Source: DATDCV01 sp036524155
GTDB taxonomy: Bacteria; Verrucomicrobiota; Verrucomicrobiia; Limisphaerales; UBA8199
Assembly (NCBI GenBank): GCA_036524155.1
Contig: DATDCV010000157.1
Span: 1 to 9,515 of the forward strand
Length of the DNA: 9,515 nt
Reading direction: 5' to 3'
The notes beneath the pieces were generated by a model that worked only from the letters and a program-made list of their open reading frames with translations, was not told where the DNA came from and did not search any database. The position numbers and the translations under genes were made by a program. This document shows, piece after piece, positions 1-8,331 of the stretch (position 1 is the first letter of the stretch; each line of letters opens with the position of its first letter).

Positions 1-49
1 CGCGTGCCCTCACGCGGCGCAAACATTCATGACGTCCAGTATAGCTGCC

Positions 50-520
50 ATGCCACACATTCACGAAAAAATCGATTTCGCGGTCGCCATCTTCGTCGTC
101 CACGCCCACCGGGTCCTGCTGGTCCACCATCGCGCGCTAAACCATTGGCTGCCCGTCGGCGGTCATATCGAGCTGGACGAGGACCCGGAAACCGCGGCGT
201 TGCGCGAAGTTAAGGAAGAGAGCGGGCTGGAAGTTGAACTCCTGGGCGAAAGACCGCCCACGACCGGACCCGGCACACGTGCGTTGCTCGCCCCACGATT
301 CCTGGATCTCCATCGCATCACCGACACCCACCAGCACATCGGCATGATCTACTGGGCGAGGCCTACGAACGGCACTCTTACCCTCGCCGCTGCCGAGCAC
401 CATGACATCCGCTGGTGTTTGAGCGAAGAACTCGACGCATTGCGCCCTGCCATGTCCGACGCGGTGAAGTGGTATTGCCGCCGCGCGCTCGCCGAAATCG
501 GCGGTGCCCCAGACCGTTAA
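50..520 (+). CDS. Nudix hydrolase (NTP pyrophosphohydrolase-like)
   Basis: Cytosolic Nudix-fold enzyme of 156 residues expected to hydrolyse a nucleoside diphosphate linked to another group, using divalent metal. The Nudix box G-x5-E-x7-REUxEExGU is complete at residues 38-60: G38, E44, then REVKEESGL at 52-60, with metal-binding E53, E56 and E57. A short beta-strand region (FAVAIFVVHAHRVLLVHH) and a GGHIELDED turn precede it, as expected for the fold. An in-frame ATG at 29 would add seven residues (MTSSIAA). I prefer ATG 50 because the resulting MPHIHEKIDF start resembles family members I remember; neither start has a clear Shine-Dalgarno sequence. The substrate cannot be told from sequence. 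No neighbour on the same strand is close enough to suggest an operon. Family call is very sure, exact start less so. Confidence 0.93.
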   Translation: MPHIHEKIDFAVAIFVVHAHRVLLVHHRALNHWLPVGGHIELDEDPETAALREVKEESGLEVELLGERPPTTGPGTRALLAPRFLDLHRITDTHQHIGMIYWARPTNGTLTLAAAEHHDIRWCLSEELDALRPAMSDAVKWYCRRALAEIGGAPDR

Positions 521-584
521 CATTATCCCCCGCAACGTCTTGCATCGCATTTCGCCTCTCTCCCCCGCCACCTCAACGTCCCCC

Positions 585-634
585 GCTTCAACGCTTCAAC
601 GCTTCAACGTTTTAACGCTTTTAACGTTTTTAAC
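585..634. repeat. short-period direct repeat array (GCTTCAAC / GTTTTAAC units)
   Basis: Three perfect tandem copies of GCTTCAAC (585-608) run into degenerate 8-9 bp units GTTTTAAC (609-616), GCTTTTAAC (617-625) and GTTTTTAAC (626-634). Further isolated TCAACG and CCAACG words lie on both sides (573-578, 654-659). The array sits between the Nudix gene and the promoter of the pilin-like gene. It is not a coding repeat: the frames covering it are poor and low in complexity. Its role is unknown; it may be slippage-generated low-complexity DNA or a phased set of protein-binding sites. Confidence 0.75.
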
Positions 635-705
635 GCTTCCGCGCCTCACCGCCCCAACGCCCCGCCAAGCCCGGAAAAATATCCTGCCCCACCTCTTTTC
701 CCGCA

Positions 706-733
706 TTGACATTTGGCGCGGAAAAATGATAGT
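706..733 (+). promoter_or_regulatory. candidate sigma70-type promoter for the pilin-like gene
   Basis: A perfect TTGACA (706-711) is followed after 16 bp by GATAGT (728-733), a 4 of 6 match to TATAAT, in a locally AT-rich segment that ends in GTTATCTAA. It lies about 57 bp before the ATG at 790 and points toward it. The next upstream gene ends at 520, so the pilin-like gene needs its own promoter here. The -35 is convincing, the -10 only fair. Confidence 0.5.
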
Positions 734-766
734 TATCTAACCGCGTTGCCATAGTCCCGGCGGCCC

Positions 767-789
767 ATGAAAAGCACTAAGCTAAGTAT

Positions 790-793
<4 letters not shown>
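767..793 (+). other. possible 8-codon leader ORF overlapping the pilin-like start
   Basis: An ATG at 767 opens an 8-codon frame reading MKSTKLSI, whose TGA stop (791-793) overlaps the ATG (790-792) of the pilin-like gene as ATGA. Such an overlap can couple translation. No strong Shine-Dalgarno sequence precedes either ATG, and an ORF this short can arise by chance, so this is weak. Confidence 0.2.
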
Positions 794-1650
<857 letters not shown>

Positions 1651-1680
1651 GACCTCTTTAGCTCCAGAGCTTTTCAAACT

Positions 1681-1709
1681 GAGAGCCGCTTCGGCGGCTC
1701 TCTTTTTTT
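1681..1709 (+). terminator. Rho-independent terminator after the pilin-like gene
   Basis: A perfect 9-bp stem, GAGAGCCGC (1681-1689) with GCGGCTCTC (1694-1702), is closed by a TTCG tetraloop (1690-1693) in the extra-stable C(UUCG)G context, and is followed at once by seven T residues (1703-1709). It starts 30 bp past the stop codon at 1650. It separates the pilin-like gene from the two-component operon. Confidence 0.95.
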
Positions 1710-1769
1710 ACATTTCCATGACAAACCTTCGGCTTGTGCGCCGGTAGGTTGTCTGAGATCTAACAACAA

Positions 1770-3998
1770 ATGGCCCAGCCCTCCTCCAGGCAAAACCCGA
1801 CCTTCTTTTGGCAGGGCTTGCTTATCCTGCTGCCGCTCGGGTTGTTGGCCGCTCTCGGCTTCTTGTCGGTTCGCCAGGACAGACTGGTCGCCGAACACGA
1901 AGCGGTGCGACGGGCGCAGAATATCGCGGACGAGCTGCTGCCGCGGGTCTCCGCCGAACTGAGTGAAACAAATCACTCTCAGGCAACGTTTGAGACCGAC
2001 GCCGCGGGCCGCTTGCTCCTCCCGCCTCCCTCGCCGTCAACCCTCGTGCCCGTAACGTTTGAACCCTCCTCGCTGAGCCCAAGCCAGCGACGTGTGTGGC
2101 TGGACGCGCGTAGCGCCGAAGTCTCGGGCCAGGATGCCGCTCCGGCTGCCCGGGCCTACCGCGATTTTCTCGCCGCCAACCCGCCCACAAATTTCGCCGC
2201 TCTCGCCCAATATTCTCTCGGCCTCTTGCTCGCCAAAGGCGGCGACACTGAAGCCGCGCGTGCCTGCTTTGACGGGGTTTGGAAGAACTTCCCGGAAGCG
2301 ATCGGCGAAAGCGGCTTGGCGCTGGCGCCGTTGGCGGGGTTTAAGCGGCTCGAACTGGAGACCCGCGTCGGCCCGGCGACCGACTCGAGCCACGTCGAGG
2401 CGATCAAGCTGCTGGGTTCGAACCTCGTCTGGCAACCGACTCCTTTGTCTTCCGAGCTCCTCGCGCGGTCAAGCGAGCTGGCCTTGACCCCGGAGGCGAG
2501 GGCCGCGGCGGCGGACTGGGAGCGCACCTGGTCCGGGCACGAGCGTTCCCGCGATCTTTTTGCCGCGTGGACCTCGGCTTGCGCGAAGCGCGGTGATGAT
2601 CGACCTCCGCCGCGCGCCTTGTGGTTCACAGCTTCGGAAACCCTGCCGACCCGACAACCTGAGCGGAAACCGGGCACCGCAACGTTGGACAACACCATTT
2701 CCCTCGACCGCCTAAAGAGGCGCTACGTCAGCGCGGCGTTCCCGGTCGCGTCGGCGGTTCCCGAGCAGGAACAGAGCTGGCTCGGGGTGTGGGGCGAGCG
2801 TACCCCGACAAATTACTGGTGCGTGTGTTGGCCGGAATCCGAGATCGGTGCGCGGCTCACCAGCGTTGTCGGCGAGGCACGGCAGATTCCGGAGTACTTC
2901 GGGGTGGGGATCGAGGTCGCCGGGAAACGGCTGACGTGGCCCGCGCCAGACCTAAGGATGTGGGAGTATGAAAACTACTTTGGCCGCGCGGGCGGCGGCC
3001 AAAAAAAGGTATTCCTGCCGGAATTGTCCACGAATGTGCTGGCCTCGGCCGCGTTGAACGGCAAGGCCGGGCTTGTCAAGGTAAGTGTCTATTTGACCAG
3101 CCGCGGCGCGCTCCTGGCGCGCGAACAGGCCCGGTCATTTTGGCTCGCGGCGCTGGTTGCTGCGGCCGCGTTCGCCGCCGGGGTGGGCTTTATCAAGGCG
3201 TATCGCGCCTTCGAGCGCCAACTGCGGCTCAGCGAGCTCAAAAGCAATTTCGTGTCGAGCGTGTCTCATGAACTGCGTGCGCCCATCGCGTCCGTGCGCC
3301 TGATGGCCGAGAGCCTCGAACGCGGCAAAGTGACCGAGCCCGAGCGGCGGCAGGAGTACTTCAAATTCATCGTCCAGGAGTGCCGGCGGCTGTCGTCGTT
3401 GGTGGAGAACGTCCTGGATTTTTCCCGCATCGAGCAGGGCCGCAAACAGTACGATTTCGAGCCGACAGACCTGTATGCTTTGGCCCAACAAACCGTCAAG
3501 CTCCTGGAACCCTATGCGGCAGAACGACAGGTCAATCTCGAACTCCGCACTGAGACCGCGCGATCTGGAATCGCGAACCTGCAACTGAATGCCGACGGCA
3601 AAGCGTTGCAGCAAGCCCTGGTGAACCTCGTCGACAATGCGATTAAACATTCGCCCAAAGGCCAGACAGTCACAGTCGGCCTGGAACGCAGGACCGGCGT
3701 CCTACCTGTCCATGATCTTCCCGGACCCGCCACCGCAGGGGGAAATGACTCACAGACAGCCGGGTCGGCTGTCCTGCTCTGGGTCGAGGACCACGGCGAA
3801 GGCATTCCGGGGAGCGAGCACGAGAAGATATTCGAGCGCTTTTACCGAAGAGGCTCTGAACTGCGCCGCGAGACCCAGGGTGTGGGCATCGGGCTGAGCA
3901 TCGTGAAACACATTGTCGAGGCGCACGGCGGGCGGGTGGAGCTGAGCAGCGAGATAGGGAAGGGCAGCCGGTTTACGATTGTGCTTCCCATTTCATAA
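1770..3998 (+). CDS. membrane sensor histidine kinase with TPR-like extracytoplasmic sensor region
   Basis: A 742-residue class I histidine kinase. A first membrane helix (about residues 13-34) and a second (about 457-475) enclose roughly 420 extracytoplasmic residues. That region contains a helical TPR-like stretch near 122-195 (ARAYRDFLAANP..., ALAQYSLGLLLAKGGDTEAARACFDGV). After the second helix the HisKA domain follows almost directly (SHELRAPI, phospho-acceptor H500), with no recognisable HAMP linker. The ATPase domain has the N box (NLVDNAIKHS, N623), G1 box (VEDHGEGIP, D674), F box (IFERFYRR) and G2 box (GVGIGLSIVKHI). About 25 extra residues (641-669) sit between the N and G1 boxes and are encoded by a palindromic DNA element. 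The gene ends 3 bp before the response regulator, its evident partner. The signal sensed is unknown. The ATG at 1770 lacks a clear Shine-Dalgarno sequence. Confidence 0.95.
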   Translation: MAQPSSRQNPTFFWQGLLILLPLGLLAALGFLSVRQDRLVAEHEAVRRAQNIADELLPRVSAELSETNHSQATFETDAAGRLLLPPPSPSTLVPVTFEPSSLSPSQRRVWLDARSAEVSGQDAAPAARAYRDFLAANPPTNFAALAQYSLGLLLAKGGDTEAARACFDGVWKNFPEAIGESGLALAPLAGFKRLELETRVGPATDSSHVEAIKLLGSNLVWQPTPLSSELLARSSELALTPEARAAAADWERTWSGHERSRDLFAAWTSACAKRGDDRPPPRALWFTASETLPTRQPERKPGTATLDNTISLDRLKRRYVSAAFPVASAVPEQEQSWLGVWGERTPTNYWCVCWPESEIGARLTSVVGEARQIPEYFGVGIEVAGKRLTWPAPDLRMWEYENYFGRAGGGQKKVFLPELSTNVLASAALNGKAGLVKVSVYLTSRGALLAREQARSFWLAALVAAAAFAAGVGFIKAYRAFERQLRLSELKSNFVSSVSHELRAPIASVRLMAESLERGKVTEPERRQEYFKFIVQECRRLSSLVENVLDFSRIEQGRKQYDFEPTDLYALAQQTVKLLEPYAAERQVNLELRTETARSGIANLQLNADGKALQQALVNLVDNAIKHSPKGQTVTVGLERRTGVLPVHDLPGPATAGGNDSQTAGSAVLLWVEDHGEGIPGSEHEKIFERFYRRGSELRRETQGVGIGLSIVKHIVEAHGGRVELSSEIGKGSRFTIVLPIS
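3690..3775 (+). repeat. palindromic repeat-like element translated in frame inside the histidine kinase
   Basis: This 86-bp stretch has nested inverted repeats. The inner right-hand palindrome has perfect 8-bp arms GACAGCCG (3755-3762) and CGGCTGTC (3766-3773) around GGT. The outer arms AGGAC (3690-3694) and GTCCT (3771-3775) pair, CTGTC (3706-3710) pairs with GACAG (3755-3759), and AGGAC-CGGC-GTCCT forms a small left-hand hairpin (3690-3703). It stays in frame and encodes kinase residues about 641-669 (TGVLPVHDLPGPATAGG and onward), a place where kinases usually have only a short loop. Similar peptides (TGVxPVH..., TAGxAVL) are, from memory, scattered in Verrucomicrobia proteins, suggesting a mobile repeat. 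Copy number cannot be checked here. Confidence 0.6.
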
Positions 3999-4001
3999 AC
4001 C

Positions 4002-4697
4002 ATGAACTCTGCGCGCATTTTAATCGTCGAAGACGAGCGCCCGATGCGGACCGCCCTCGAGGACGTGCTGACGGCAGAAGGCTATCGGGTGCTTTCCGCC
4101 GCCGATGGCAGCAGTGGTCTGGAGCGCGCCCTGGCGGAAAAACCCGACCTGCTCCTGCTCGACATCATGATGCCGAAGCTCGATGGCTACGCGGTGTGCG
4201 CCGAGCTGCGGCGGCTGGAAAACCCCGTCCCGATCCTGATGCTGACCGCCAAGGGGATGGTTGAGGACCGCGTTCAGGGCTTGGATGCCGGGGCGGATGA
4301 TTACCTCGTCAAGCCGTTCAGCACGGAGGAATTGCTGGCGCGCGTGCGGGCGTTGCTGCGACGCAACCGCAGGCAAACCCAATCGCCGACGAAACTTAGG
4401 CTGGGTGATGTGGAAATCGATTTGGTGCGGCAAACCGCGGGCCGCGGCCGTAAGGAACTTCATCTGACCGCGAAGGAATTCGCCATGCTCCGTCTAATGG
4501 CCGAGACGCCGGGCGAACCGGTCTCGCGCGAACGGTTTCTGGATGTCGTTTGGGGGTACACGGCGTTTCCCACCACGCGAACGGTGGACAATCATATCGC
4601 CAACCTGCGCGGGCTAATCGAAGCGCACCCCGACGAGCCGCGCTGGATCAAAACGGTTCATGGCGTGGGCTACAAGTTGGATCTGCCGTCGATGTGA
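4002..4697 (+). CDS. OmpR/PhoB-family response regulator
   Basis: A 231-residue cytosolic transcription factor and the likely phosphorylation partner of the kinase that ends 3 bp before it. The receiver domain (about 4-118) has the acidic pair E10-D11, phospho-acceptor D54 (LLLLDIMMPKLDGY), T82 (LMLTAKG) and K104 (DDYLVKPF), so every catalytic residue is present. The winged-helix effector domain (about 131-228) has LTAKEFAMLRLMAE, the WGY turn, the recognition-helix stretch RTVDNHIANLR (193-203) and the closing hairpin IKTVHGVGYKL. Translation is probably coupled to the kinase, since there is little Shine-Dalgarno sequence and almost no gap. The kinase-first order is the less common one for this family. 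Target genes are unknown; the ankyrin gene 105 bp downstream is a candidate by position only. Confidence 0.97.
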   Translation: MNSARILIVEDERPMRTALEDVLTAEGYRVLSAADGSSGLERALAEKPDLLLLDIMMPKLDGYAVCAELRRLENPVPILMLTAKGMVEDRVQGLDAGADDYLVKPFSTEELLARVRALLRRNRRQTQSPTKLRLGDVEIDLVRQTAGRGRKELHLTAKEFAMLRLMAETPGEPVSRERFLDVVWGYTAFPTTRTVDNHIANLRGLIEAHPDEPRWIKTVHGVGYKLDLPSM

Positions 4698-4767
4698 AGA
4701 CGCGCCTGCTTATACGGGTTTACGCGAAGGAAATTACATAATGGTGACAAACACGGTCACGGAGACG

Positions 4768-4780
4768 CCTTAATTTAAGG
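4768..4780. promoter_or_regulatory. small perfect palindrome upstream of the ankyrin gene
   Basis: CCTTAA (4768-4773) and TTAAGG (4775-4780) form a perfect inverted repeat around one T, 22 bp before the ATG at 4803. Just upstream, GTGAC (4744-4748) and GTCAC (4756-4760) form a second short inverted repeat. This 105-bp gap is AT-rich compared with its surroundings and is the only place for a promoter or operator of the ankyrin gene. No convincing -35/-10 pair could be assigned, and no good Shine-Dalgarno sequence lies close to the ATG. Confidence 0.3.
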
Positions 4781-4802
4781 ACCATCAACTCGAGTCTAAT
4801 TT

Positions 4803-7800
4803 ATGAAAACCGGCAACCTCTCTCTGCGCTGCTTCCTTGGCGTGGCGCTGGCCTTGCTGCTGGCCGGCGCGCCAGCAGCGGCGGCCACGATCGATCTCAC
4901 GACCACGCTTCAGAAAGCGCTGTTCGAAGAAGAAGCCAATCACAACCTGGACGCGGCCATTCAACTGTATCAATCGGTGGTCACCCAGTTCGACAAGGAC
5001 CGGAAGCTGGCGGCGACGGCCGTGTTCCGCCTGGCCGAATGCTATCGTAAACAAGGCAACACCAACGACGCGACGGCGCAATATGAACGCGTCCTGCGCG
5101 AGTTCGCCGACCAGACCCAACTCACGGGTTTGAGCCGCCAGTGCCTGGCCACACTCGGTGCGACACCCCCGCCGTCGACACCCGGCACTCTTTCGAGTGC
5201 TGCCCGCCAGGAGCAGAAACGATTGCTCGAAGAAGAGGTCAAGCTGGTCGAAAAGAAGCTTTCCTCCCAGCAAAAGCAAATCGAGACGGGAGTGACGAGC
5301 CCGGACGAGCTTTTGCCCACGCAACGGGAACTGCTCCAGTTGAAACGGAAAATTGCCGCGTTGGACTCCGGCGGACCCGTGGGCGTAGCCGAATCCGATG
5401 GTGGAATCCAGGCAGCAATGGAAGCAAGGGCCGACGCCGCCGCTCTGGAAACAAAACTGCTCCTGCTCAACCAGATGAAGCCGCAAGACTTGCGAGTCGC
5501 CGTTCAGCAGGAATATCCCAATCCACTGCTGACTTCCCTCATGCAAAAACTCGCCGAATCCGAACAAAACCTGGCGGCCATGAGCAAGGAATTCGGGCCG
5601 AACCATAGCAAGGTGGTGGAGGAGACCACGCGGGCAAAAACGATCAACGAACAAATCGACGTCCAGGTGAAGGCGGTCCTGGCGGGACTGGCCGCGAGAC
5701 GCAAGGAAGCGGAAGCCAGAGCGGCGGCGCTGGCGCTGGCACCAGCGGAGCTTGCATCTGAGACAAGAGGACCGCGGGCCGCTCAGCCCGGCACCACGGC
5801 CGAAGAGGAGGAAATTCGCCGCATCCAGGTGATGACCAAGGACAGCCCGGATCTGATCAACGCCAAGCCGGATAACGGGCTGGCGCCTTTGAACAGCGCG
5901 GCCTCCAAGGGCCATTTGGTGGTCGCGCAGTTCCTCTTGGAACATGGCGCCGATATCGAAGTAAAAAACCCGGGGGATGGCTGGCTGCCCATCCATTACG
6001 CCGCAAACTTCGGCCACAAGTCGATTGTCGAGTTGCTGCTGGGTCACAAAGCCCGGGTCGACGCAACGACCGGTGACGGCAAGACCCCGTTGCATCTGGC
6101 GGCGGAAAAAGGGTTTCGCAGCGTCGTCGAGGCGCTGCTGGAGCGCGGTGCCAACGTCAATGCCAAAGCCGCCGACGTCACTCCGCTCCACCTGGCGGTC
6201 GGCAACGGTTTCCGGGCAGTGGCGGAATCGTTGCTGGCAAAAGGCGCTGATCCGAACGTGAGCGCGCCTTACGTCCGTGTGGCGAGAGAAAACAAGTCAG
6301 GGACCCCGCTTCACCTGGCCGTGGGAAGGGGGGACCTGCCTATGGCGGAACTGCTCGTCACGCATGAGGCCAATCCGAATATTACCGACCGGAGCGGTGC
6401 GACGGCCCTCGATCTCGCTGCGAACGCCGGAAACAGCGCTATGGCTGAATTCTTACTTGCCCACGGCGCGAAGGTTGATGCGAAGAACGAGGATTCCAAC
6501 GTCAATGGGTGGACGGCCCTTCACTACGCCGTAATGGCGGACCAAAACGCGGTCGTCAACGTGCTGCTCAAACACAAGGCCGATCCCAATGCACCGATTC
6601 AAACCGGATTTAGCGTCAACCGACCTCGGTGGAATGGCCCAGGTCAGCCGACACCGGCCGCTGGCTCCACACCGGTGATGCTCGCCGCCACCAAAGGCTA
6701 TCTGAGCATTGTCGAGTCACTCCTTGCCGCGAAGGCTGACCCGAATGTGAAGAGCGCGAACGGAGACTCGGCGGTCGGCAACGTTATGACCTACATTCAA
6801 CCGCCCGAGCGGGCGAAAATCCTTGCTTCTCTGCTCGAGCATGGCGCCGACCCCAACGCCAGAGACCCCTTGGGGAGAACCGCGCTGATGGTAGCCGCCG
6901 AGTCGAGGGATAAACAAAGCCTGGAGTTGCTTCTTTCGCATAAGGCCGACACCAATGCCAAAACTCCACAATCCGAAATGTCGGCGCTGCATTTCCTGGC
7001 GCTCTCTGCGACCTTTTCAGGAGCCACCGCGGATGTCCCCCCCATGGCTAGGGAGTTGATCGCCGCCGGCGCGGACCCAAACGTACAAGACGCAAACGGT
7101 CGGACCCCGCTGAAGTATCTGAGCCAGCACATCTCCTCTCCAGCGCCGGGGATTAGTGCCGTCGCCAGGGACGTCGCCGATTTGCTGCGCCAGGCCGGCG
7201 CGGCGGAGGATTTGGCGCGGATGGACGTCATCGAGGTCCGCCGCCCCTCAGCCAGTTATTCCGCCGCGGTCTTTTGGAAAGGGACCAATGATTACAACCA
7301 GTTCACGCTCTTCGAGCTGCTCGCTGCCCACTATGGGTTTGTTTCGGCCCGCTCAGGTCGCGAGACGGAGAACCCCCCTCAATTCGATTCCGCGAGCCAT
7401 ACCTTGAGTTCCAGCCTGAAATTCCCGGACCTGGCGAACGTCTCGATCCGCCGGCCGAAGCCGGATCGGACGGACTGGACTGCAAGGACTATAAACCTCT
7501 CGGCCATCCTGGGTTTGGCCTCAACCGCTCAGAGCTGCATTGGCGACGAGGGGCTCCAGTGGGGGGACGTGGTGGAGATTTCCGAGGTGGACCATCCGAT
7601 CAGCGCCGTGTGGCAAGGGTTGCCTCGGGAACAGCTAGCCGTGCTGGAACGCTGCTTGTCTCGCGGGGTTAGCCTGACGGTCAAAGGCAGCACTACGAAC
7701 CTCGTGCTGAGCCCGAAGGTTCTGCCCCTCGGCCTCCCGCCTCCCCGGTTCACGCTCGTGCCCGTGCTGTATCAGTCGGGCATGCTGCGTGCCTCCTCGG

Positions 7801-7952
7801 ATCTCTCGCGCGTGAAGGTGACGCGACGCGATCCGACGAGCGGCCAAAGCTACACCATGTCGTTCGATTGCAGCCCGAGCCTCCCGTCTGACCGCCTGCC
7901 ATACCTCTGGCTGCGGGATGGTGACAGCATTGAAGTCCCCGAAAAGCCGTAG
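4803..7952 (+). CDS. exported TPR-like/coiled-coil/ankyrin-repeat protein with SLBB-like C-terminal region
   Basis: A 1049-residue protein with a Sec signal peptide (positive start, hydrophobic 10-22, cleavage probably in the APAAAA-T region near residue 28). Residues 34-118 form TPR-like helices (AIQLYQSVVTQF, FRLAECYRKQGNTNDATAQYERVLREF). Residues 133-187 and 205-312 are charged and coiled-coil-like; EFGPNHSKVVE at 263-273 recalls chain-length-determinant proteins. About 12 ankyrin repeats cover 358-800 (TPLHLAAEKGF..., LLERGANVNAK), some with longer loops (488-499, 598-620). The last 250 residues are different: LQWGDVVEISE (918-928) and LWLRDGDSIEVPE (1035-1047) resemble the ends of SLBB/polysaccharide-export beta-grasp units, so two such units are possible. 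Expected location is the periplasm or outer surface, probably as a binding scaffold. It follows the two-component genes on the same strand. The ankyrin call is sure; the SLBB call is inference. Confidence 0.93.
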   Translation: MKTGNLSLRCFLGVALALLLAGAPAAAATIDLTTTLQKALFEEEANHNLDAAIQLYQSVVTQFDKDRKLAATAVFRLAECYRKQGNTNDATAQYERVLREFADQTQLTGLSRQCLATLGATPPPSTPGTLSSAARQEQKRLLEEEVKLVEKKLSSQQKQIETGVTSPDELLPTQRELLQLKRKIAALDSGGPVGVAESDGGIQAAMEARADAAALETKLLLLNQMKPQDLRVAVQQEYPNPLLTSLMQKLAESEQNLAAMSKEFGPNHSKVVEETTRAKTINEQIDVQVKAVLAGLAARRKEAEARAAALALAPAELASETRGPRAAQPGTTAEEEEIRRIQVMTKDSPDLINAKPDNGLAPLNSAASKGHLVVAQFLLEHGADIEVKNPGDGWLPIHYAANFGHKSIVELLLGHKARVDATTGDGKTPLHLAAEKGFRSVVEALLERGANVNAKAADVTPLHLAVGNGFRAVAESLLAKGADPNVSAPYVRVARENKSGTPLHLAVGRGDLPMAELLVTHEANPNITDRSGATALDLAANAGNSAMAEFLLAHGAKVDAKNEDSNVNGWTALHYAVMADQNAVVNVLLKHKADPNAPIQTGFSVNRPRWNGPGQPTPAAGSTPVMLAATKGYLSIVESLLAAKADPNVKSANGDSAVGNVMTYIQPPERAKILASLLEHGADPNARDPLGRTALMVAAESRDKQSLELLLSHKADTNAKTPQSEMSALHFLALSATFSGATADVPPMARELIAAGADPNVQDANGRTPLKYLSQHISSPAPGISAVARDVADLLRQAGAAEDLARMDVIEVRRPSASYSAAVFWKGTNDYNQFTLFELLAAHYGFVSARSGRETENPPQFDSASHTLSSSLKFPDLANVSIRRPKPDRTDWTARTINLSAILGLASTAQSCIGDEGLQWGDVVEISEVDHPISAVWQGLPREQLAVLERCLSRGVSLTVKGSTTNLVLSPKVLPLGLPPPRFTLVPVLYQSGMLRASSDLSRVKVTRRDPTSGQSYTMSFDCSPSLPSDRLPYLWLRDGDSIEVPEKP

Positions 7953-7962
7953 AAGCCCGTTC

Positions 7963-8208
7963 CTAGTTCAACTCCGGCCGCGGCAACACCAATTTGCCGC
8001 GGTACATGTAGTCCCAGTCGCGGCCGGCGTCCTTGAGAAGCAGGTTGGGATCAATCTCGAGCCTGGCCTTCAGCAGATAGCAGCCCAGCGTCATCGAGTC
8101 CCAAATGACGAATGCCCGGGCCCCCTCAAACTCCAGGCTCAAATTGATAAACGAGGGTTGGCCATCCCTTACGGTCAGGCCCCGCAGTTTGTACTTCTTG
8201 ACTTGCAT
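7963..8208 (-). CDS. small conserved-looking hypothetical protein
   Basis: An 81-residue protein read on the minus strand, beginning MQVKKYKLRGLTVRDG and ending RGKLVLPRPELN. I do not recognise the family. It has no signal peptide or membrane helix, a mix of hydrophobic and charged residues consistent with a compact alpha/beta domain, and an aromatic patch (RDWDYMYRG) near the end. An upstream in-frame TTG at 8232 would add eight residues (GACAPGL type); I chose the ATG at 8208, although its Shine-Dalgarno sequence is weak. Its stop lies only 10 bp from the stop of the ankyrin gene, which converges on it. The next gene upstream on the same strand ends about 270 bp away, so it may have its own promoter. 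Confidence 0.65.
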   Translation of the reverse strand: MQVKKYKLRGLTVRDGQPSFINLSLEFEGARAFVIWDSMTLGCYLLKARLEIDPNLLLKDAGRDWDYMYRGKLVLPRPELN

Positions 8209-8331
8209 GAGTCCCGGCGCACACGCGCCCAATAGTCACTTAGTATCTAAAATCCCGGGGCCGCTTTAGTCACGTGGAAAAAGTACGGAATCGCCCCCCC
8301 GGCAAATTCCTGATGGCTGTGAGCCTGACGA

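Noticed and set aside
585..634. CRISPR array
   Set aside because: Units are 8-9 bp with no spacers, and no cas gene is present.
4719..4742. Promoter built from TTTACG and TACATAAT before the ankyrin gene
   Set aside because: Spacing between the boxes is wrong (about 10-12 bp) for a sigma70 promoter, so no coordinates were assigned.
4785..6191. Minus-strand open frame of 468 codons opposite the ankyrin gene
   Set aside because: The plus strand has a signal peptide, coiled coils and ankyrin repeats; the minus frame is low-complexity (Gln/Arg/Leu/Phe) and is a mirror of codon bias.
8216..8229. Hairpin GGCGC-ACAC-GCGCC as a terminator or operator
   Set aside because: Only 5-bp arms, no T-run, and such short GC inverted repeats are expected by chance here.
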